12,550 nucleotides of DNA from JBFMDH01 sp044868105 (GTDB lineage: Bacteria > Acidobacteriota > Blastocatellia > UBA7656): assembly GCA_044868105.1 (NCBI GenBank), contig JBIOWC010000810.1:1-12550 (forward strand), given 5' to 3'. The notes beneath the pieces are model-generated. The model had not been told where the DNA came from, made no database searches, and was given only the letters and a program-made list of their open reading frames with translations. The position numbers were made by a program, and so were the translations under genes. Positions 1 through 6,372 of this stretch are shown in pieces. Position 1 is the stretch's first letter, and each line of letters starts with the position of its first letter.

Positions 1-1
1 C

Positions 2-142
2 GGACCCAAAGATATCCCGCCGCCCTCTTATGAAATGGGCTCGGTCGATCTTACGATGATTTTGACCATGTCGCTGATGCCGATGCCGGACGGTAAACCG
101 CCGTATTCGATTTGTGACAGCAACACGTTCATTACTCGTTAA
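2..142 (+). CDS. C-terminal end of an unrecognised protein (5' end outside window)
   Basis: An open frame runs from the left edge to a TAA at 140-142 and encodes the last 46 residues of a protein ending in DSNTFITR. The fragment is rich in proline and methionine (a LMPMPDGKPP stretch) and has no motif I recognise, so no function is offered. It is taken as coding because it is open to the edge and is followed after about 30 bases by a strong hairpin that looks like a transcription terminator. The segment is too short to exclude a chance open frame. Confidence 0.55.
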   Translation, partial: GPKDIPPPSYEMGSVDLTMILTMSLMPMPDGKPPYSICDSNTFITR

Positions 143-174
143 CTCGCCCGGCGGCGCGAATCACCCCAAACTTT

Positions 175-216
175 TCTAAAGAGCCGCATCCAAGCCTTCG
201 GGCGCGGCTCTTTAGA
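175..216 (+). terminator. Hairpin terminator with UUCG tetraloop
   Basis: A perfect 13-bp stem pairs 175-187 with 204-216 (core AAAGAGCCGC / GCGGCTCTTT). Inside it a second small stem, GCC-TTCG-GGC at 194-203, forms a UUCG tetraloop. It lies 32 bases after the upstream stop codon and before the methyltransferase gene. The stem itself ends in TCTTTAGA, with no long T run beyond it, so it is a reasonable but not textbook Rho-independent terminator for the gene ending at 142. Confidence 0.7.
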
Positions 217-285
217 GAACCACCCAAATTTATCCGCAACCATCAAAAAAAACGTCGCTACGGTCAGCTAGCTTGAAAGAATTTT

Positions 286-1065
286 ATGGCAGAATGGAAA
301 TTCCGTCCCGGCACCATGGACGAGATGATATTTAATGATGTCGCGTGCTTCAACGAATATCAGTTGCCTTTGCGCTTTCACGAAGATGATATTGTTCTCG
401 ATATAGGCGCGCATATCGGCTCATTTGCCTATGCAGCACTTGCCAGAGAGTGTCGAAAGGTTTATGCAGTCGAAGCTGACCAGGCGAATTTCGATCTTGC
501 AACCGATAATCTGCGTGAGGCCATCGCGCAAGGTATCGTGCATTTGCAACGCGGCGCAGTTTGGCGCTCTGATAAAAATGATGATGTGCTGCGCTTTGAC
601 GGCTATCAACCATTTCCGAAATCATTTGTAGAGATGCGCGGGGTGGTCAACACAGGCAATGGTTCAGTCATCTGGGGAGTTGGCGAACCGGTCGAAAAAA
701 TCGCCCTCGATACCCTTGTTGACCAGGCAACGCATAGCGGAGAAAAACGAATTCGCTTGCTCAAACTAGATTGCGAAGGCGCAGAATGGGCGATTTTATT
801 AACCTCAAAGCGACTCCACCTGATTGATGAAATCTGTGGCGAATTTCACGAATTGGGTGGCACATTTTTGGAAATCAACGAAGATCGCATAGGACAGGAG
901 CCGATTTTTCGCGCCCCAGCGGGTGAAAACTTTACCCTCGAACGATTGTTGAGTTTTTTAAATGGGCAGGGATTTAACACGACCTATCGTAGACACCAAC
1001 GCCCAAACGGCGCGCTTGAAGGATTAGGGTTATTCTTCGCGCAGCGAGATGGGAAAACAGGGTGA
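286..1065 (+). CDS. FkbM-family SAM-dependent methyltransferase
   Basis: This 259-residue protein carries the SAM-binding Rossmann motif I, VLDIGAHIGSF, at residues 37-47, an acidic residue ending strand 2 (E63 in YAVEAD), and the FkbM-type block LLKLDCEGAEW at 158-168. The family transfers a methyl group from S-adenosylmethionine, usually to a sugar hydroxyl in polyketides, glycolipids or surface polysaccharides. The actual acceptor cannot be read from the sequence. No signal peptide or membrane segment is present, so it is cytoplasmic. The ATG at 286 has only a weak purine-rich leader (GAAAGA at 275-280). Its stop overlaps the start of the next gene, a glycosyltransferase, by four bases, which suggests coupled translation and a shared glycan substrate. 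Length is normal for the family. Confidence 0.88.
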   Translation: MAEWKFRPGTMDEMIFNDVACFNEYQLPLRFHEDDIVLDIGAHIGSFAYAALARECRKVYAVEADQANFDLATDNLREAIAQGIVHLQRGAVWRSDKNDDVLRFDGYQPFPKSFVEMRGVVNTGNGSVIWGVGEPVEKIALDTLVDQATHSGEKRIRLLKLDCEGAEWAILLTSKRLHLIDEICGEFHELGGTFLEINEDRIGQEPIFRAPAGENFTLERLLSFLNGQGFNTTYRRHQRPNGALEGLGLFFAQRDGKTG

Positions 1066-1066
1066 G
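1059..1066 (+). promoter_or_regulatory. Shine-Dalgarno-like site supporting the alternative ATG at 1074
   Basis: AGGGTGAG spans the GTGA stop/start overlap and lies 7 bases before an ATG at 1074. It matches the GGTGA part of the anti-Shine-Dalgarno complement better than anything upstream of the GTG at 1062. A ribosome finishing the methyltransferase could restart at either codon. Confidence 0.4.
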
Positions 1067-2309
1067 CGCCCGAATGAACCAGTTGAAGTCTGACATCAAA
1101 ATTATCGCCATCGGTTATAACACAGCCGGAACGGGACTCACGCGCGTGATGCATTCGATTATGCGACGACTCGCACCGCGTCACGAAATTCATTATCTTG
1201 GCATCGGCTACCGTGATGAAATCATTCGCCATCAAGGGTTGACCATTTATCCAACCAATCCGAAAGGCGGCGATGCCTTTGCCGCTTTTCAAGCCATGAG
1301 AATGATTGAAGAGGTCAAGCCCTCACTGCTCTTTATTCTTCACGACATCTGGTATTTTGAATACTATCTTCGCATGTTTGCGCCCTACAAAGACCGCTTG
1401 AAGATTGCCGGGTACATTCCTATTGACGGCAAAATCATTAATGAAATACATGCCGCGCCACTTGAAAAAGCCGACCGCGTTATTGCCTATACAGAGTTTG
1501 CCCGCCAAGAGTTTGAACAGGCCTTTCACAGGTTACGCGCCAAAGGCGGCGGTAACTTTCCGCCGGTAGAGGTGATTCCGCATGGGGTTGACCTGGAACG
1601 CTTTCATCCTTTGCCGGAACTGAGGCAAGCCGATTTCAGCAGCGGTGGACGCGCCAGCGCCAAGCGAAAAATATTTAGCGATATCCCCGGTGTTGACGAT
1701 TCGTTTATCGTGCTCAACGCCAGCCGTCCCGATAAACGCAAACGCCTCGACTTGACCTTCGCAGGCTTTGCCAAATTCGCCAAAGGTAAACCGGCCAATG
1801 TTCGTTTGTGTCTGCATCAAGCGATTCGCGGCGAATCCACAGAGCAAGAGATGGCTTCGCTCACTGAACGCTACGGACTCAAAGAACGAGTCATTGTCAA
1901 TCCCCTTCCCGAAGGCATCGCCGGTGATGACGAACTCAACCTGCTCTATAACGCTTGTGATGTTGGCATCAATACGGCAATGGGCGAAGGTTGGGGGCTC
2001 GTTAGCTTTGAACACGCCGCAACAGGCGCCGTTCAAGTGGTCCCTGACCACACCGCTTGTACAGAGATTTGGCGCGGGCGTGGCGAATTGATTCCGCTGG
2101 CTAAGAGTTACATTCCGGAATTTTCGATACTGGAGATGGGCGAAGTTTCCATCCCCAGAGTCGCCCAGGCTTTGGAAAATCTCTACGGCAATCCGCAACA
2201 TTATCGTCAACTCGCCAAAGCCGGATATGCTTTTACCCAGAAGCCCGACTTTTCATGGGATTCGGTCGCCGCTCAGTTTGAGAAACTTTTTGTTGAGTTG
2301 GCAAGCTGA
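1062..2309 (+). CDS. GT4-type glycosyltransferase
   Basis: This 415-residue protein is a GT-B fold glycosyltransferase resembling family GT4. The N-terminal domain begins with a glycine-rich loop, NTAGTGLTR, at residues 20-28. The C-terminal domain holds NASRPDKRKR, with R222 and K225 placed to bind the sugar-nucleotide phosphates, and the diagnostic E-x7-E motif EGWGLVSFE with E309 and E317. It should transfer a sugar from a nucleotide donor in the cytoplasm; donor and acceptor are unknown. The GTG at 1062 overlaps the methyltransferase stop (GTGA). An ATG at 1074 is a serious alternative, because AGGGTGAG at 1059-1066 would be its ribosome binding site with 7-base spacing; it would remove only four residues. 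The pair probably builds and methylates one glycan. Confidence 0.88.
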   Translation: MSARMNQLKSDIKIIAIGYNTAGTGLTRVMHSIMRRLAPRHEIHYLGIGYRDEIIRHQGLTIYPTNPKGGDAFAAFQAMRMIEEVKPSLLFILHDIWYFEYYLRMFAPYKDRLKIAGYIPIDGKIINEIHAAPLEKADRVIAYTEFARQEFEQAFHRLRAKGGGNFPPVEVIPHGVDLERFHPLPELRQADFSSGGRASAKRKIFSDIPGVDDSFIVLNASRPDKRKRLDLTFAGFAKFAKGKPANVRLCLHQAIRGESTEQEMASLTERYGLKERVIVNPLPEGIAGDDELNLLYNACDVGINTAMGEGWGLVSFEHAATGAVQVVPDHTACTEIWRGRGELIPLAKSYIPEFSILEMGEVSIPRVAQALENLYGNPQHYRQLAKAGYAFTQKPDFSWDSVAAQFEKLFVELAS

Positions 2310-2358
2310 GCTGGCCGCAGGTTTTACCGACCTCTGGTTAGAACAATCATTTAACTTC

Positions 2359-2387
2359 AGCTTGGCTTCGGCGAGCTTTCTCTTTCT
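2359..2387 (+). terminator. Possible terminator after the glycosyltransferase
   Basis: An AGCT...AGCT stem (2359-2377) closes on a GC-TTCG-GC tetraloop with one bulged G and one wobble pair, followed by the pyrimidine run TTCTCTTTCT. It lies about 50 bases past the glycosyltransferase stop. The stem is short, so this is tentative. The rest of the 2310-2551 gap shows no other structure I trust. Confidence 0.4.
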
Positions 2388-2538
2388 GAATCAAGCGCAA
2401 TTAATCTTAACTTGCAGACTTCCACAGCAGTCCTCAACTTGTCGCTAAGAAGGGGTGAGAGTATGATTGCCGCATCTCAGCTATTGGCAATTTATTTATC
2501 AACTCTAAACCTGACGCGCGCGCAGGGCGGCGTTTTCC

Positions 2539-2544
2539 AAGGAG
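2539..2544 (+). promoter_or_regulatory. Ribosome binding site of the CocE-type hydrolase
   Basis: AAGGAG lies 7 bases before the ATG at 2552 and fixes that start over the second ATG two codons later. Confidence 0.7.
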
Positions 2545-2551
2545 CATAGCG

Positions 2552-4537
2552 ATGCGAATGAAGATTTTTTGGACACTGATAATCGTCGGGGCAGGATTTC
2601 TCTTTGCCTTGCAAAACACCCACGGGCAAGGACGCAACCCGGCCAGTCCCGAAGTATTGGCTCGACGCAATGCGATTGAAAAAGAGTTACAATCCATCGC
2701 AATTGTTGAGCGCAAATTGATGGTTCCCATGCGCGATGGCAAGCGCATGGCGACGGATGTCTATCGTCCGAAAGATAGTTCAAAAAAATATCCGACCATC
2801 TTCGTTCGGACTCCCTATAACTTCAATTTCTGGGATGTGCGAATGGGGGCGCCGCGCGATTTGAGTAATGAACTCGAAGCGGTCAAGCGGGGTTACGCCT
2901 TCGTTGAGATGAACGAGCGCGGCCATTTTTTCTCTGAAGGAAATTATGACATTCTCGGCGCGCCGCTGAGCGACGGCGATGATGCGTTGACCTGGATGGC
3001 GAAACAGCCCTGGTCGAACGGCAAGGTTGGCACCATCGGTTGTTCTTCGACTGCCGAGTGGCAGATGGCCGTTGCGGCACAGGGCAACCCGGCGTTTGCG
3101 GCGATGATTCCGCAAGGGTTCGGCGCAGGCGTTGGGCGCGTCGGTCCATATTACGAACAGGGCAACTGGTATCGCGGCGGCGCGGTTCAAATGCTCTTCA
3201 TCGCCTGGTTATACGGCGAGCAAAATCAAGTGCGCCCGATGTTCCCGCCGAATACTTCCCAAGAGGATTTGATTCGCGCTTCAAAAGCCTTTGATTTATC
3301 GCAGCAATTGCCGCCGGTGGATTGGTCGAAGGCGCTCAGACACCTGCCGGTCAAAGACATTATGAGGGAAGTAGATGGACCCAAAGGCATCTTCGCAGAC
3401 AAGATGCCGGTTGATACCGGCGGGGCGATGATTGAACGCGCGCCCAACGACCCATCGTGGTATAAGGGAGGACTCTGGCATGACAATATGAAAATAAACG
3501 TGCCGGGATTTTGGTTCATGTCCTGGTACGACGTGTCCGTAGGGCCGAACCTGGCTGCTTATAACCACGTGCGAAAAACCGCGCGACCTGAAATTGCCAA
3601 TCAACAATATGCCGTGATTGCGCCGACGCTGCACTGTTCCTACAAACGCGCTTCGGAAAATACCCTGGTGGGCGAGCGCAGCATGGGCGATGCCCGGTTG
3701 AATTATGATGAACTGACCTACGCGTGGTTCGATTATTTTCTCAAAGGTGAAAACAATCACATTCTTGAAACCATGCCGAAGGTGCGTTATTTCACCATGG
3801 GCATCAACAAGTGGCAAACTTCGGATACCTGGCCCCCTGCGGGTGCGCAACCGATGAGCTTTTACCTGGCGAGCGGCGGCAAGGCAAACACCATGAGTGG
3901 GGATGGGCTGTTAAGCGAGGTAGCTCCGGCAACCGATAACCCTGATAAATTCGATTACGACCCGATGAACCCATTGCCCTCTTATGGTGGCAATGTTTGC
4001 TGCACGGGCAACGCTGTGCAGGGCGGCGCCTTCGACCAGCGCAAAATGGAGGAGCGTCCTGATATTCTGGTCTATAGCACTGAACCATTAAAGGAAGGCC
4101 TCGAAGTGAGCGGCGCGATTGAAGTCACCCTCTATGTGTCGTCGGATGTTAAAGACACCGATTTCACAGTGAAGTTGATTGACGTTTACCCGGATGGTCG
4201 AGCCTATAACCTTGATGAAACCATTCAACGAGTGCGCTATCGGAATGGTTACGATAAACCGCTGGCGTGGATGGAACCTGGAAAAGTTTACAAAGTGACT
4301 TTGCAACCCATGACTACGAGCAATTATTTCGAGGCTGGTCATCGCCTTCGCCTGGAAGTATCGAGCAGTAACTTCCCACGCTTTGACCGTAACCTGAATA
4401 CCGGCGGGAAAAATTACGACGAATCACAAGGCGTCGTGGCGCATAATGTGGTTCATCATTCCAAACAATATCCGTCCGAGGTCAAAATCACGGTGGTGAA
4501 AAAATCGGCCAAACCACAGGCTGGCACACAGCGTTAG
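2552..4537 (+). CDS. Secreted CocE/NonD-family serine hydrolase (Xaa-Pro dipeptidyl-peptidase/acyl esterase type)
   Basis: This 661-residue protein is an alpha/beta hydrolase of the CocE/NonD (peptidase S15) family, which cleaves ester or amide bonds, including alpha-amino acid esters and X-Pro peptides. The substrate here is unknown. A Sec signal peptide covers roughly residues 1-26 (hydrophobic run 5-20, likely cleavage near HGQ), so the enzyme is exported. The hydrolase domain starts near residue 58 (MVPMRDGKRMATDVYRP). Likely catalytic residues are S165 in GCSS, D327 in SWYD and H361 in APTLHC. The nucleophile elbow has Ser-Thr where many relatives have Tyr-x-Gly. From about 500 to 650 lies the jelly-roll C-terminal domain typical of the family. 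The ATG at 2552 follows AAGGAG with 7-8 base spacing. The gene seems monocistronic. Length is usual. Confidence 0.9.
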   Translation: MRMKIFWTLIIVGAGFLFALQNTHGQGRNPASPEVLARRNAIEKELQSIAIVERKLMVPMRDGKRMATDVYRPKDSSKKYPTIFVRTPYNFNFWDVRMGAPRDLSNELEAVKRGYAFVEMNERGHFFSEGNYDILGAPLSDGDDALTWMAKQPWSNGKVGTIGCSSTAEWQMAVAAQGNPAFAAMIPQGFGAGVGRVGPYYEQGNWYRGGAVQMLFIAWLYGEQNQVRPMFPPNTSQEDLIRASKAFDLSQQLPPVDWSKALRHLPVKDIMREVDGPKGIFADKMPVDTGGAMIERAPNDPSWYKGGLWHDNMKINVPGFWFMSWYDVSVGPNLAAYNHVRKTARPEIANQQYAVIAPTLHCSYKRASENTLVGERSMGDARLNYDELTYAWFDYFLKGENNHILETMPKVRYFTMGINKWQTSDTWPPAGAQPMSFYLASGGKANTMSGDGLLSEVAPATDNPDKFDYDPMNPLPSYGGNVCCTGNAVQGGAFDQRKMEERPDILVYSTEPLKEGLEVSGAIEVTLYVSSDVKDTDFTVKLIDVYPDGRAYNLDETIQRVRYRNGYDKPLAWMEPGKVYKVTLQPMTTSNYFEAGHRLRLEVSSSNFPRFDRNLNTGGKNYDESQGVVAHNVVHHSKQYPSEVKITVVKKSAKPQAGTQR

Positions 4538-4775
4538 GCGATGATACAAAGGCGCGGGGCGGATTTACGTATCGCAAAGAATGAGGGTCACACCTTTATT
4601 TTTGAGATATGAAATTCGCTTCGCGCAGGCTCATCAAAGGTCTTGGTCAATATCTGGCCATCCACACCAACAACTCCTGGTTAAATAGTTGCGACTCTTC
4701 GGAATGTGGCGCGTGTACGCTTCGTTCAAACACCCGAACGGTTAATTCAGAAAACTTATCCCTTACGCTAAGCCT

Positions 4776-5522
4776 TCAATTATTTTTCATTTTAGAGGGG
4801 GTGAAGTCGCCTCGTTGCCAGGTGTCAGCGGTTGCCTGGTGACCGGCGTTTGGCGACATACTGCCGGTTTGCGAATGACTGGGGAAAAGCATTTTCAAAC
4901 GCTGCTCGACTTGCCCAAATTTTTTCAATTGATAACGATTGTGCACAACAACACTAATGATAAAAACAGCAATGCCCAATCCGCCGATAAGATAAATAGG
5001 AAAAGAAAATATACTTTTGAGAAGCATTCCCAGGAAGACACCAACCAGAACACTATTAATAACGGCGACCATCCCCGAACTGGTCAAAAAATATTGCCAT
5101 CTCGTGGGATTAATCCCGATTCCCTGGAGCGCTCCGGGCAGGTCATCGTGGGTAGATTGAATAAAATAAGGGCGGATTTCAGGGGCCAGTTCTGCATAGT
5201 AATGTCGAATGCGATTTATTTCGCAGGTGTATATCCAATCTTCAAGAGCCGTCTGTAAAACTCTGTCAAAAGTAACGACTCCCAGAAAGAAAAGTGATGG
5301 AAAAAGAACCAATCCGAATAAGAAGAAGGCCTCGCCCATACCGGACACTTGGCCAATGAAGGCCAAGGCCACAACAGCGCTCGAAACCGATCCCAGAAAT
5401 AGTGCAGAACGCCCGTTTGACTCAGCAACCGTGGCGGCTTTTGCCGTTTGCAAAGTGAAATGTTCGGTGGTCATCAATTGCAAAATTTGGTCCTGAGTTG
5501 CCTTTTCGCCTTCCCCACTCAT
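4776..5522 (-). CDS. Four-helix integral membrane protein of unknown function
   Basis: From the ATG at 5522-5520 this is 248 residues. TTG and GTG codons lie directly upstream, but AAGGAGG at 5535-5529 is 6 bases from the ATG and abuts the TTG, so the ATG is chosen. Predicted membrane helices are near residues 40-59, 63-84, 148-170 and 173-194. The soluble loop between helices 2 and 3 has a motif-like run, EINRIRHYYAELAPEIRPYF, then THDD, which looks conserved rather than random. I recognise no named domain. The tail after residue 215 is polar, low in hydrophobic residues and encoded partly by an imperfect DNA hairpin (4806-4857), so it may be a run-on. The upstream ankyrin lipoprotein is 51 bp away on the same strand; the two are probably co-transcribed. 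Confidence 0.8.
   Translation of the reverse strand: MSGEGEKATQDQILQLMTTEHFTLQTAKAATVAESNGRSALFLGSVSSAVVALAFIGQVSGMGEAFFLFGLVLFPSLFFLGVVTFDRVLQTALEDWIYTCEINRIRHYYAELAPEIRPYFIQSTHDDLPGALQGIGINPTRWQYFLTSSGMVAVINSVLVGVFLGMLLKSIFSFPIYLIGGLGIAVFIISVVVHNRYQLKKFGQVEQRLKMLFPSHSQTGSMSPNAGHQATADTWQRGDFTPSKMKNN
4806..4857. repeat. Imperfect hairpin with two 11-bp near-repeats in a gene's 3' end
   Basis: GTCGCC at 4806-4811 pairs with GGCGAC at 4852-4857. Inside are two direct near-copies, GTTGCCAGGTG (4814-4824) and GTTGCCTGGTG (4831-4841), whose CCAGG and CCTGG can also pair with each other. The element encodes residues 222-239 of the membrane protein on the minus strand. It has no T run and does not meet integron attC criteria that I could check. 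It may be a dispersed palindromic element or chance. Confidence 0.4.
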
Positions 5523-5528
5523 CACCAA

Positions 5529-5535
5529 CCTCCTT
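5529..5535 (-). promoter_or_regulatory. Strong ribosome binding site deciding the membrane-protein start
   Basis: Read on the minus strand this is AAGGAGG. It is 6 bases from the ATG at 5522, normal spacing, but directly touches a TTG at 5528, which rules out that longer start. Confidence 0.8.
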
Positions 5536-5573
5536 AGTTTATGCGCTCTTCATGTCAATGAGCAGTTTTCTAT

Positions 5574-5933
5574 TTATTCCCTGGCCCCGGCTTGTCTGAG
5601 CACCTGCGCAGTATCTTCATGTCCACCTTGCACTGCCAACATCAAAGCGGTCTTCCCATTATTATTTTTTATTTTCATATCCGCTCCGGAAGTAATCAGG
5701 GTTCGCACGACGTCATCGTGACCATTGCGAGCGGCTTCTATCAATGCCGTGTTGCCCTGCTCATCCGTGACATTCACATTTGCGCCGGAGGCAATCATAT
5801 CCCTAACCGTGCCGGAATGACCGGTGCGAGCGGCTGCAAGTATAGCAGCATCCTCTTGTTTCAAACTTTCGCGGCACCCGGTCAATGATATTAACAATAC
5901 GAGCAGGAGTAGGGAGCTATTAAGCTTTACCAT
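5574..5933 (-). CDS. Ankyrin-repeat lipoprotein
   Basis: This 119-residue protein starts with a lipoprotein signal peptide: hydrophobic run 8-16 and lipobox LTGC at 17-20, with C20 the likely lipidated residue. The mature part is almost entirely three ankyrin repeats (about 27-57, 59-90 and 92-119), with clear GNTALIEAARNGH and GKTALMLAVQGGH signatures. Ankyrin repeats bind partner proteins; there is no catalytic motif. It should sit on the outer face of a membrane. The ATG at 5933 has AAAGGAG 7 bases upstream. It lies downstream of a catalase on the same strand, though across 439 bp. Small exported ankyrin proteins beside catalase genes are known (AnkB of Pseudomonas aeruginosa, Cj1386 of Campylobacter jejuni), so a role in catalase function is possible but unproven here. 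Confidence 0.88.
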   Translation of the reverse strand: MVKLNSSLLLLVLLISLTGCRESLKQEDAAILAAARTGHSGTVRDMIASGANVNVTDEQGNTALIEAARNGHDDVVRTLITSGADMKIKNNNGKTALMLAVQGGHEDTAQVLRQAGARE

Positions 5934-5977
5934 TTATTTTCTCCTTTCTTGGGTGTTAATCGCAGGCAATTTTTTCC

Positions 5978-5992
5978 TTCATCAATGATGAA
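5978..5992. promoter_or_regulatory. 15-nt palindrome before the ankyrin lipoprotein gene
   Basis: TTCATCAATGATGAA is a perfect odd-centred palindrome 45 bp upstream of the lipoprotein ATG, a position where a repressor site could sit. No known operator consensus is matched. Confidence 0.25.
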
Positions 5993-6211
5993 TCAAATAA
6001 CTATTGCATTCGATGAATACAGTAAGCGCCCCAATTCCAAACGCTTGACCAAGTATTCATCCGGTTTTCCACTAACAGCCGGATTTAACACCCAACCACC
6101 GGAAGATTGGCTGTTCATTCTTCCAGTTGAATCCAACGTAATTAAACTGGCAATGGCCGTGCCATTGTTTGGCAATTCGAGTTAATGAAAATACTCTACA
6201 AACTCACCTCT

Positions 6212-6229
6212 TTGGTGAATCATCACCAA
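6212..6229. promoter_or_regulatory. Dyad TTGGTGA-ATCA-TCACCAA
   Basis: A perfect 7-bp inverted repeat with a 4-base centre lies upstream of the ankyrin lipoprotein and downstream of the catalase. It has the shape of an operator or a small hairpin. A dyad this size is only modestly unlikely by chance in a 439-bp gap. Confidence 0.25.
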
Positions 6230-6306
6230 TTTGTGATTAGACCTTTTTACTTGGGCTGGCAAATCCGCTTGCGCACCATATTTGAGCAAATGATTTTGTT
6301 TTCGCC

Positions 6307-6343
6307 TGAATGGCTACCTAGGTGAAGTTTTAGCAGCCATTCA
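6307..6343 (-). terminator. 9-bp hairpin just past the catalase stop
   Basis: TGAATGGCT (6307-6315) pairs perfectly with AGCCATTCA (6335-6343) across a 19-nt loop that contains the palindrome ACCTAGGT. It begins about 30 bases after the catalase stop in the direction of transcription. No T run follows, so it could instead protect the transcript end. Confidence 0.35.
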
Positions 6344-6372
6344 AGCTTATCCCTTTTGCAGAAACACGCTGT

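Larger units (their letters stand above)
5934..6372. other. 439-bp gap between the catalase and ankyrin-lipoprotein genes
   Basis: I see no convincing gene. A short minus-strand frame at 5993-6175 (60 codons) lacks a ribosome binding site and recognisable motif; it may be chance or a remnant. The gap holds several dyads: TTCATCAATGATGAA at 5978-5992 about 45 bp before the lipoprotein ATG, ATCCGG/CCGGAT at 6059-6084, TTGGTGA/TCACCAA at 6212-6229, and a 9-bp stem at 6307-6343. The lipoprotein promoter should lie here, but I cannot place a clear -35/-10 pair. Confidence 0.5.

Noticed and set aside
1533..2210. 225-codon minus-strand frame inside the glycosyltransferase gene
   Set aside because: It is antisense to a gene with clear GT4 motifs, has no recognisable domain and no ribosome binding site.
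4609..4842. 77-codon plus-strand frame between the hydrolase and the membrane protein
   Set aside because: No ribosome binding site, no motif, and it runs into the convergent gene's 3' end. The gap at 4538-4775 otherwise shows nothing I can support.
4806..4857. Integron attC site
   Set aside because: The outer stem and near-repeats suggested it, but the R'/R'' core pattern (GTTRRRY with a matching RYYYAAC) is absent and no integrase or cassette array is visible.
5951..6093. 9-bp inverted repeat GGGTGTTAA (5951-5959) / TTAACACCC (6085-6093)
   Set aside because: The arms are 125 bp apart; a match of this length is expected fairly often by chance in a gap this size, and there is no transposase or target duplication.
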